A stretch of DNA of 10,313 nucleotides, from contig JBBRTJ010000115.1 in NCBI GenBank assembly GCA_038244535.1, positions 1-10,313 on the forward strand. The letters run 5' to 3'. Positions 1 through 5,195 of the stretch are shown piece after piece (the stretch's first letter is position 1; every line of letters begins with the position of its first letter). Origin of the DNA: JBBRTJ01 sp038244535. GTDB lineage: Bacteria; Actinomycetota; Acidimicrobiia; Acidimicrobiales; Ilumatobacteraceae. A program made the translations under genes and the position numbers. The notes below the pieces were generated by a model, which did not search any database, had not been told where the DNA came from, and saw only the letters and a list, made by a program, of their open reading frames with translations.

Positions 1-1124
1 CACAGCTCGACCCAGCGGTTGAGCGTGAGCTGACCGGTGACGACGCCCTGGTAGATCGTGTCCATGCGGTGCTCGACCCCACCGATCCCGTTGGGGATCT
101 TGGAGAAGTCGCCGAGCCCCAGCTCCTTTTGCTCCTTCATGCAGAACGGGCAGTGGTCGGTCGACACCACGGAGAGGTCGTTGGTGCGCAGGTAGCGCCA
201 CAGGGCGTCCTGATGGCCTTCACTGCGGAAGCGCAGCGGCGTCGAGCACACATAGGCAGCACCTTCGAAGCCGGGCTTCATGAGGTGCTCCTCGACGCTG
301 AACCACAGGTACTGCGGGCACGTCTCGCCGAACACGTTGGCGCCGGCGTCGCGAGCCCTCGCCACCGCATCGACCGCTTCGCGAGCCGACATGTGCACGA
401 CGTACAGCGGGCACTTGGCCACCTTGGCCAGCAGGATCGCCCGGTTCGTCGCCTCCTCCTCCATCTCGACGGGGCGCGTGACCGAGTGGTACCAGGGGTC
501 GGTCTCGCCGCGGCCGAGGGCCTGCGCAATCAGCTTGTCGATGGCGATGCCGTTCTCAGCGTGCATCATGATCATCGCCCCGTTGCCGGCGGCGACCTGC
601 ATGGCCTCGAGGAGCTGGCCGTCGTTGGAGTAGAAGACCCCGGGGTAGGCCATGAACATCTTGAAGCTCGTGATGCCCTCGTGGTCGACCAGGTACTGCA
701 TGGCCTTGAGCGAGTGCTCGTCGACGCCGCCGATGATCATGTGGAAGCCGTAGTCGATGGCGCAGTTCCCGTCGGCCTTGCGGTGCCACTCGGCGAGGCC
801 GTCCTCGACCCGTTCGCCGGTGCGCTGCACGGGGAAGTCGACGATGGTGGTGGTGCCACCCCATGCTGCGGCACGGGTGCCGGTCTCGAACGTGTCGGAG
901 GCGTTGGTGCCGCCGAAGGGCAGCTCCATGTGGGTGTGCACGTCCACCCCGCCGGGCAGGACGAACTTGGCCGTGGCATCGATCACGCGATCGGCCGTGA
1001 CGCCCTGGGCGTCCACCTGGCCCGGCGCGTAGAGCGCGGCGATGGTCTCGCCGTCGATCAGCACGTCGGTGTGAACGACCCCCGTCGTGCTGATGACGCT
1101 GCCGTTCACGATCAAGGTGCGCAT
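1..1124 (-). CDS. hydA: Dihydropyrimidinase / D-hydantoinase (C-terminus cut by window edge)
   Basis: Cyclic-amidohydrolase enzyme that hydrolyses dihydrouracil or dihydrothymine (or 5-substituted hydantoins) to the N-carbamoyl amino acid, in the cytoplasm. The visible 374 residues hold the complete metal site expected of the family: HTH at H63 and H65 in DVHTHMELPFGG, the lysine that is carboxylated to bridge the metals (K155 in TSFKMFMAYPG), H188 in MMHAENG, H244 in YVVHMSA and D323 in STDHCPF. The family is usually about 460-480 aa, so roughly the last 100 residues lie beyond the left edge. The ATG start is supported by a strong Shine-Dalgarno GAAGAGGAG (1132-1140, 7 nt spacing) and a promoter candidate further upstream. 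The nitrilase gene at 2433-3275 would perform the next step, which favours dihydropyrimidinase over a pure hydantoinase; substrate preference cannot be read from sequence alone. Confidence 0.93.
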   Translation of the reverse strand, partial: MRTLIVNGSVISTTGVVHTDVLIDGETIAALYAPGQVDAQGVTADRVIDATAKFVLPGGVDVHTHMELPFGGTNASDTFETGTRAAAWGGTTTIVDFPVQRTGERVEDGLAEWHRKADGNCAIDYGFHMIIGGVDEHSLKAMQYLVDHEGITSFKMFMAYPGVFYSNDGQLLEAMQVAAGNGAMIMMHAENGIAIDKLIAQALGRGETDPWYHSVTRPVEMEEEATNRAILLAKVAKCPLYVVHMSAREAVDAVARARDAGANVFGETCPQYLWFSVEEHLMKPGFEGAAYVCSTPLRFRSEGHQDALWRYLRTNDLSVVSTDHCPFCMKEQKELGLGDFSKIPNGIGGVEHRMDTIYQGVVTGQLTLNRWVEL

Positions 1125-1166
1125 GGCTGTGCTCCTCTTCCCCTGAGTGACCTGGGCCGTCTGCGG

Positions 1167-1195
1167 ACCCTAGTGACACCGCCTGAGCCCGACAA
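1167..1195 (-). promoter_or_regulatory. Candidate sigma-70-type promoter of the dihydropyrimidinase gene
   Basis: On the minus strand a TTGTCG (1190-1195; 4 of 6 match to TTGACA) is followed after exactly 17 bp by TAGGGT (1167-1172; fits TANNNT). The hexamer ends 42 nt before the ATG, leaving room for a short leader with the GAAGAGGAG ribosome binding site. It lies in the 133-bp gap after the sulfotransferase stop, so the dihydropyrimidinase gene probably has its own promoter. The rest of the gap shows no clear terminator for the sulfotransferase gene. Confidence 0.55.
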
Positions 1196-1257
1196 CGAAA
1201 ACCCTCGAGCCGACGGTTACGACCTTGTTTCTCGGTAGGACCGCAACGCGCGGGCCG

Positions 1258-2280
1258 TCACGACGGGCGGGCGAGGCGCCGCTTGGCCGACTCGATGATG
1301 CTGCGGCTGCGGCCGAGGTTGAGCGTGACCGCGAGCACGGACTTGGCGGCGAAGCTCACCGATGACGTGGCCACCGTGGCCATGCTCGGGTCGACGTCGG
1401 CCAGCTCGTAGCCGTGCGCCGCCAGCTCAGGCCCGGCCACCTTCTGGCACGTCCAGACCTCGGTCGGGGTCAGCTTCGCTCGCCAGCGGCCGATCGCGGA
1501 GGCATCGATGCCCAGCTCGTCGGGGCGGTCCTCCTCGGCCGAGCTGCCGACCTTGGGCACGGCGAGCATGGCCGGCGCGAAGTCGAGGCCGAGCCCTGTG
1601 CACAGCCGGCGCACCTGGCCCTCGGGGTCCGCGGCCAGGTCCTCGAAGCGCACCGTCACCACCCGGGGATCGTTGCTGTACCGATCGCCCACCCGGACCC
1701 CGCCCCGCCACAGGATGCTCATCGTGTACGGGTGGAAGTTGGCCCACGAGCGCACCGCGCTGATGCGGTTGTGACGACCACCGCTCATCCGGCGGCGCTT
1801 CCACTTGTTCTTCTGCGACAGCATCACGTCACGGGCGTCGCGCACCATGATCACGGCTCGGGCCCCGGGATACAGGGCCAGCAGCTCGGTCAGGTAGTAG
1901 AGGTTGCGAGGCGTCTGGTCACAGCCGACGACCTTGCCGTTGGCCGCGGCGCCGTACGACAGGAAGGCGTCGAACACCGCTGGTGCGGTGATGGCTCCCT
2001 CGATCGTGGCCACGATGGCCGCCGCCTCGGAGGTGTGCTGGTCGGGCTGGCGGGTCTGGAGGTACCCGTCGTACTGGATCGTCAGCAGCATGGCCATGAG
2101 GCGCTGGGCCTCGGCGGTGTCGATGGTTTCGGGGGTGGTGGACACCTTCCACAGCTGCTCGAAGAAGTGGAGCTCGTCGAAGGTGAAGACCAACGGGTGC
2201 TGGCCGAGGACCCGACCCATCATCGTGGTGCCGCTGCGGCTGTTGCCGACGACGAAGATCGGCCCAGTGGGTGCGGTCAC
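1258..2280 (-). CDS. Sulfotransferase family protein
   Basis: A 340-residue PAPS-dependent sulfotransferase-like protein, probably cytoplasmic, that would move a sulfuryl group from PAPS to an unknown acceptor. The 5'-phosphosulfate-binding loop is at residues 10-25 (VVGNSRSGTTMMGRVLG) and the 3'-phosphate-binding motif at 146-156 (VRDARDVMLSQ, with R147 and S155). Residues 211-234 (RFEDLAADPEGQ onward) match the later conserved RYEDL region of bacterial members. The start is GTG: the P-loop begins about ten residues later, and the frame upstream closes at a TGA 52 nt before it with no other start. No Shine-Dalgarno is visible. The region before the start repeats sequence from the end of the nitrilase gene. 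No acceptor-specific feature is recognisable, and the neighbours, which belong to pyrimidine catabolism, do not suggest one. Confidence 0.88.
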   Translation of the reverse strand: MTAPTGPIFVVGNSRSGTTMMGRVLGQHPLVFTFDELHFFEQLWKVSTTPETIDTAEAQRLMAMLLTIQYDGYLQTRQPDQHTSEAAAIVATIEGAITAPAVFDAFLSYGAAANGKVVGCDQTPRNLYYLTELLALYPGARAVIMVRDARDVMLSQKNKWKRRRMSGGRHNRISAVRSWANFHPYTMSILWRGGVRVGDRYSNDPRVVTVRFEDLAADPEGQVRRLCTGLGLDFAPAMLAVPKVGSSAEEDRPDELGIDASAIGRWRAKLTPTEVWTCQKVAGPELAAHGYELADVDPSMATVATSSVSFAAKSVLAVTLNLGRSRSIIESAKRRLARPS

Positions 2281-2288
2281 GGCGCGGT
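2269..2288 (-). repeat. 20-bp direct repeat, copy at the sulfotransferase start
   Basis: This 20-bp stretch (plus-strand core GGGTGCGGTCACGG) matches 2425-2444 at 19 of 20 positions, in the same orientation and exactly 156 bp away. It spans the GTG start codon of the sulfotransferase gene; on the minus strand it reads CCGTGACCGCACCC across the start. Confidence 0.8.
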
Positions 2289-2360
2289 CACAGTCCGGTC
2301 CGCGGTGAGTGCGGTGGGGATCACTGCCACATCAACTCGGTGAGCCGATCGGTGCACTGT

Positions 2361-2409
2361 CCTTTGCGTCGCGTTGTTGCTGCTCTGCAGCAACGACGCG
2401 ACCCAAAGG
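2361..2409 (-). terminator. Long hairpin downstream of the nitrilase gene, probable terminator
   Basis: The arms 2361-2383 and 2387-2409 are inverted repeats of 23 bases around a 3-nt loop. The only imperfections are a C/C opposition (2367/2403) and a T/G opposition (2375/2395). The outer ends are CCTTTG and CAAAGG, the core GTCGCG...CGCGAC. It starts 23 nt after the nitrilase stop codon in transcription order, so a terminator or mRNA-end stabiliser for that gene is the simplest reading. No U-tract follows, as is common in high-GC actinobacteria. The stem pairs slightly better as plus-strand RNA, where the T/G opposition becomes a wobble. A small mobile repeat is an alternative. Confidence 0.65.
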
Positions 2410-2424
2410 CGGCTCGGGGGCGGC

Positions 2425-2444
2425 GGGTGCGGTCACGGTGCGGT
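2425..2444 (-). repeat. 20-bp direct repeat, copy at the nitrilase stop
   Basis: Partner of the repeat at 2269-2288 (19 of 20 identical). It spans the nitrilase TGA stop (2433-2435). On the minus strand a GTG overlaps that stop as GTGA and opens with the same four codons (GTG ACC GCA CCC) as the sulfotransferase. The frame opened by this GTG is the sulfotransferase frame but ends after 34 codons at a TGA (2332-2334). It looks like a leftover of an earlier start. Confidence 0.8.
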
Positions 2445-3275
2445 GATCGACCCGTACGACTCGGGGCGCCGGTCGCGGTAGAAGGCCCAGCGGTCTCGTA
2501 CGACCTCGAGCACGTCGAGGTCGAGGTCGCGCACGACGAGCTCGGCGTTGAAGCCGTCGGCCACCTCGCCGACGAACTTGCCCTCGGGATCGACGAAGTA
2601 GCTCGTCCCGTAGAAGTCATCGTCGCCGAGCGGCTCGATGCCGACGCGGTTGATGGCGCCGACGAAGTACTCGTTGGCGACCGCGGCGGCTGGCTGCTCG
2701 AGCTTCCACAGGTAGTTGCTCAGGCCCCGACTGGTGGCCGAGGGGTTGAACACGATCTTGGCGCCGCCGAGGCCGAGTGCTCGCCAGCCTTCGGGGAAGT
2801 GGCGGTCGTAGCAGATGTAGACGCCGATGCGGCCCACGGCAGTGTCGAAGCAGGGGTACCCGTCGTTACCGGGCCGGAAGTAGAACTTCTCCCAGAAGCC
2901 CTTGACCTGCGGGATGTGGTGCTTGCGGTAGCGGCCGAGGTAGGTGCCGTCGGCGTCGACCACCGCCGCGGTGTTGTAGAGGATCCCGGCCTGGGCCTTT
3001 TCGTACATGGGCAGCACCATCACCATGCCGAGCTCCTTCGCGATGCTCTGGAAGCGCTGCGTGGTGGGCCCGTCGGGGATGGCCTCGGCGTACTCGTAGT
3101 ACGCCGAGTCCTGCACCTGGCAGAAGTACGGCCCGTAGAACAGCTCTTGGAAGCACATGACCTGCGCCCCTTGTGCGGCGGCGGCCCGAGCCTGTTCCTC
3201 GTGGCGGTCGATCATCGACGCCTTGTCACCGGTCCAGTCGGTCTGCAGCAACGCCGCCCTGATCACGTTGGCCAC
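2433..3275 (-). CDS. Nitrilase-superfamily amidohydrolase, probable beta-ureidopropionase
   Basis: A 280-residue carbon-nitrogen hydrolase expected to hydrolyse N-carbamoyl-beta-alanine to beta-alanine, CO2 and ammonia. The catalytic triad of the superfamily is in place: E44 (CFQELFYGPYF), K118 (GRYRKHHIPQ) and C155 (VYICYDRHFPEGW). Conserved stretches DGPTTQRF (68-75), IVFNPSAT and AINRVG resemble beta-ureidopropionase rather than aliphatic nitrilases. The frame is open further upstream, to an ATG at 3320, but I place the start at the GTG at 3275: it has an AGAGGGA ribosome binding site (3281-3287, 5 nt away) and homology begins just after it (ANVIRAALLQTDW). The dihydropyrimidinase gene nearby would supply the substrate. 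N-carbamoyl-D-amino-acid amidase is the main alternative. A TAGGGT hexamer 64 nt upstream may be its own promoter. Confidence 0.9.
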   Translation of the reverse strand: MANVIRAALLQTDWTGDKASMIDRHEEQARAAAAQGAQVMCFQELFYGPYFCQVQDSAYYEYAEAIPDGPTTQRFQSIAKELGMVMVLPMYEKAQAGILYNTAAVVDADGTYLGRYRKHHIPQVKGFWEKFYFRPGNDGYPCFDTAVGRIGVYICYDRHFPEGWRALGLGGAKIVFNPSATSRGLSNYLWKLEQPAAAVANEYFVGAINRVGIEPLGDDDFYGTSYFVDPEGKFVGEVADGFNAELVVRDLDLDVLEVVRDRWAFYRDRRPESYGSITAP

Positions 3276-3339
3276 GAGGTTCCCTCTCGTCTCGGGGCAC
3301 CGGGCTCGAGCGCCCGACACTCGCCTCCTGAAGTCACGA

Positions 3340-3345
3340 ACCCTA
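3340..3345 (-). promoter_or_regulatory. TAGGGT -10-like hexamer upstream of the nitrilase gene
   Basis: TAGGGT on the minus strand, 64 nt before the GTG start of the nitrilase gene, inside the 81-bp gap after the DUF427 gene. It is identical to the -10 candidates of the dihydropyrimidinase and SpoIID-like genes. No convincing -35 element is seen at 16-18 bp spacing, so this alone is weak evidence. Confidence 0.35.
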
Positions 3346-3356
3346 CCGCTGCCGAG

Positions 3357-3641
3357 TCAGGCCTCGATCTGGACGCCCTTCCAGAACGCGACCCGGCCGG
3401 TGTTCTGCTTGGCCGCATCCGTCGGTTCGGGGTAGTACCAGGCCGCGTTCGGGTTCTGCTGACCGTCGACCACGACCGTGTAGTAGCTCGCAGTGCCTTT
3501 CCAACCGCACACGCTGTGATGGTCGGAGGCCACGAAGTGCTCCGCGACGATCGATGCGATGGGGAAGTAGTGGTTTCCCTCGACGATGACGGTGTCGTCA
3601 CTCTGGGCCAGGAGCGCGCCGTGCCAGGTCGCCTTTGCCAT
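3357..3641 (-). CDS. DUF427 domain protein
   Basis: A small 94-residue protein consisting almost entirely of one DUF427 domain. Visible family features are a short beta-rich N-terminus (DDTVIVEGNHYFP), the CGWKGTASYY block near residues 45-54 (family members usually have a Cys-x-x-Lys-Gly-x-Ala motif here) and an AWYYPEP stretch followed by GRVAFW close to the C-terminus. There is no signal peptide or membrane segment, so it is probably cytoplasmic. Its biochemical function is not established. The start is the ATG at 3641, with GAGG 8 nt upstream; the longer open frame to 3728 overlaps the SDR gene and has no family similarity. It begins 40 bp after the SDR stop on the same strand, so the two are probably co-transcribed. 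Confidence 0.85.
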   Translation of the reverse strand: MAKATWHGALLAQSDDTVIVEGNHYFPIASIVAEHFVASDHHSVCGWKGTASYYTVVVDGQQNPNAAWYYPEPTDAAKQNTGRVAFWKGVQIEA

Positions 3642-3681
3642 CTCGGTTGCCTCGTGTCGCTGGGGAGTAGGTACTACAGCG

Positions 3682-4443
3682 TCACTTTGGCTGCATGCGG
3701 ATCGCTCCGTCGAGGCGGACGGTCTCACCGTTCATGTAGTCGTTGTCGATGATGGCCATGGCCATCTTGGCGAACTCGTCGGGCAGGCCGAGCCGCTTCG
3801 GGTAGACGACTGACGCCCCCAGGGCGGCCTTGGCCTGGTCCGGCAGGCTCCCGAGCAGCGGGGTGTCCATCAGGCCCGGGGCGATCGTGCACACGCGAAT
3901 GCCGACCACCGACAGGTCGCGGGCGGCGGGAAGGGTCATGCCGACGACCGCGGCCTTGGAGGCCGAGTAGGCGAGCTGTCCGATCTGGCCGTCGAAGGCC
4001 GCCACCGAGGCGGTGTTGACGATCACGCCACGCTGACCGTCGGCGAGGGCGTCGCTGCGGGCGATGACCGAGGCCTCGTGCGTCATGCACAGGAACGTGC
4101 CGATCAAGTTGATGCCGACGACACGGTCCCACTCGCTGCGGATGTGGGGCGATCCGTCCTTGCCAATGGTGCGCACGGCGGTACCGGTGCCGGCGCAGTT
4201 GATGCCGACGCGCAGTGGCCCCTCCTCGGCGGCGGCGGCGACCGCCTCAGCCACCTGGTCGGCGTCGGTGACGTCGGCCTTCACGAACTTGGCGCCGAGC
4301 TCCTTGGCCAGTGCCGTGCCCTTGTCAGTGTTGAAGTCGAGGATCGTGACGAGAGCGCCGGCTGCGACAAGGCGACGCACGGTCGCCTCGCCCAGGCCAG
4401 AAGCCCCTCCGGAGACGATCGCTGCTGCACCCTTGAGTTCCAT
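3682..4443 (-). CDS. Short-chain dehydrogenase/reductase (3-hydroxyacyl-CoA dehydrogenase type-2-like)
   Basis: A 253-residue classical SDR oxidoreductase. The cofactor loop is SGGASGLG (11-18), D36 at the end of the second strand suggests NAD(H) rather than NADP(H), and INCAG (81-85) stands for the NNAG motif. The catalytic set is N111, S146 (NTAS), Y159 and K163 (YSASK), followed by the APG loop at 188-190. The overall pattern (LKGAAAIVSGGASGLG start, SVAAFDGQIGQLAYSASKA, LMDTPLL) resembles human HSD17B10-type 3-hydroxyacyl-CoA dehydrogenases, so a role in fatty-acid or branched-chain acyl-CoA oxidation is likely but not proven. I chose the ATG at 4443 because the family N-terminus begins there; the frame stays open to 4635 without similarity. 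There is no Shine-Dalgarno; a TATCCT sits 8 nt upstream, so a leaderless mRNA is possible. The DUF427 gene follows after 40 bp. Confidence 0.92.
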   Translation of the reverse strand: MELKGAAAIVSGGASGLGEATVRRLVAAGALVTILDFNTDKGTALAKELGAKFVKADVTDADQVAEAVAAAAEEGPLRVGINCAGTGTAVRTIGKDGSPHIRSEWDRVVGINLIGTFLCMTHEASVIARSDALADGQRGVIVNTASVAAFDGQIGQLAYSASKAAVVGMTLPAARDLSVVGIRVCTIAPGLMDTPLLGSLPDQAKAALGASVVYPKRLGLPDEFAKMAMAIIDNDYMNGETVRLDGAIRMQPK

Positions 4444-4451
4444 GGCGGAGC

Positions 4452-4457
4452 AGGATA
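4452..4457 (-). promoter_or_regulatory. Possible -10 element (TATCCT) of a leaderless SDR transcript
   Basis: TATCCT on the minus strand ends 8 nt before the SDR ATG. With normal -10 to start-site spacing, transcription would begin at or next to the A of ATG, which would explain the missing ribosome binding site. No good -35 match is found 17 bp upstream (TGGCTC). Confidence 0.25.
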
Positions 4458-4540
4458 CGGACCAACCCGACCCTGAGCCAGACGAGCCCACCGAGCGTTC
4501 ACGGGTCCAGTCGACGCCCCTGACCGGCGCGGCACCCAGA

Positions 4541-4602
4541 AGCAACCCGGAAGCAACGCTCGGCCGGTCGGAGCAATCTCGGCCCGGTTGGAGCAATCTC
4601 GG
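4541..4602. repeat. Array of four AGCAA(C/T) boxes, including a 19-bp tandem repeat
   Basis: AGCAAC occurs at 4541 and 4552 and AGCAAT at 4572 and 4592, giving spacings of 11, 20 and 20 bp. The last two boxes lie in a near-perfect tandem repeat (4564-4582 and 4584-4602, one mismatch), with shared core GGAGCAATCTCGG. The array lies in the 227-bp gap between the RNase HI stop and the SDR start, about 100-160 bp upstream of the SDR ATG. The near-helical spacing suggests a protein-binding site, but no regulator gene is adjacent. Confidence 0.5.
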
Positions 4603-4639
4603 TGCACACCGTCGCATCGCGGCGACGGACTGCACCGAG
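4598..4639 (-). terminator. Probable terminator hairpin of the RNase HI gene
   Basis: Arms CTCGGTGCA (4598-4606) and TGCACCGAG (4631-4639) pair over 9 bp. After a 2x2 internal loop, CCGTCGC (4609-4615) pairs with GCGACGG (4622-4628), closing a 6-nt loop. The hairpin begins 31 nt after the RNase HI stop on the minus strand and is followed by ATTGCTCC, a poor U-tract. Its far end overlaps the last AGCAAT box. Confidence 0.55.
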
Positions 4640-4670
4640 AACCCCCGCCCTCGGCGCCGCCGGGCCGCGG

Positions 4671-5114
4671 TCAGCGCTCGCCGCGGAGCTGGCGCTGGGA
4701 CTCGTCGACGGCCAAGCGGTCGACCACGTCGTTCATCGGGTCACCGCTGTGGCCCTTGACCCATCGGAACGTGACGTCCCCCCGGCTCCGCACCAGCTCG
4801 ATCAGCGGCTCCCACAGGTCCCGGTTGGCGACGGGCTCGCCCTTGGAGTTCTTCCAGCCCTTGCGCAACCAGCCCGCCCACCACTGGTCACGAAAGCAGT
4901 GCACGACGTAGGTCGAGTCCGACACGATCTCGACCGGACCCGGAAGGACACGGAGCGCCTCGAGCACGGCCTGGATCTCCATGCGCTGGTTGGTGGTGTG
5001 CGCCGCCCCGCCCACGCCGCACGGCCCACCGGTCGGGGCCACCGCCCACGCCCAGCCCCCCGGACCCGGGTTCCCTGAGCACGCACCGTCGGTGTACACG
5101 ATCGTGGCGCCCAT
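4671..5114 (-). CDS. rnhA: Ribonuclease HI
   Basis: A 147-residue RNase HI that cleaves the RNA strand of RNA-DNA hybrids (replication primers, R-loops) in the cytoplasm. The four catalytic acidic residues are present: D9 (YTDGACSGNPGPGGW), E46 (NQRMEIQAVLEAL), D66 (VSDSTYVV) and D132 (MNDVVDRLA), together with H122 in VKGHSG. The length is normal for the single-domain bacterial enzyme, and there is no acid-phosphatase fusion as found in some mycobacterial proteins. The ATG at 5114 directly precedes the first strand; the same frame runs on open through the antisense strand of aceE to 6494, which is a composition artefact. No clear Shine-Dalgarno is seen. The gene diverges from aceE across an 81-bp gap. 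Confidence 0.95.
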   Translation of the reverse strand: MGATIVYTDGACSGNPGPGGWAWAVAPTGGPCGVGGAAHTTNQRMEIQAVLEALRVLPGPVEIVSDSTYVVHCFRDQWWAGWLRKGWKNSKGEPVANRDLWEPLIELVRSRGDVTFRWVKGHSGDPMNDVVDRLAVDESQRQLRGER

Positions 5115-5195
5115 GGCCGTCGAGCCTGGCACGTCCACGCCGACGTCGACGGCCGCGGTCACCGCAAACCCGCCGGAGCGCGAGAGACTGCGAGA
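5115..5195. other. Divergent 81-bp gap between rnhA and aceE
   Basis: This interval must carry the 5' signals of both divergent genes unless they are read from further away. No hexamer of the TAGGGT kind is present. A weak GAGACT (5184-5189) lies immediately before the aceE start, and GAGAG (5182-5186, 9 nt spacing) could act as its ribosome binding site. I see no inverted repeat or operator here. Confidence 0.4.

Noticed and set aside
69..1238. 389-codon plus-strand open frame
   Set aside because: Antisense to the dihydropyrimidinase gene with all metal ligands intact. Val/His/Ala-rich shadow.
2332..2436. 34-codon minus-strand frame starting at the ghost GTG on the nitrilase stop
   Set aside because: It crosses the hairpin and has no Shine-Dalgarno or recognisable product. 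More likely a remnant of a duplicated start than a gene.
3300..3316. Short inverted repeat CGGGC...GCCCG between the DUF427 and nitrilase genes
   Set aside because: Only a 5-bp stem in very GC-rich DNA; expected by chance.
3276..3320. Upstream ATG start for the nitrilase
   Set aside because: No ribosome binding site fits it better than the AGAGGGA before the GTG at 3275, and the 15 extra residues do not resemble the family.
2271..3752. 493-codon plus-strand open frame
   Set aside because: Antisense to the nitrilase and DUF427 genes, whose motifs are unambiguous. The translation shows no family features.
4444..4635. N-terminal extension of the SDR protein
   Set aside because: The extra 64 residues are Ser/Arg-rich and precede the normal SDR N-terminus. 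They also contain the repeat array and a hairpin.
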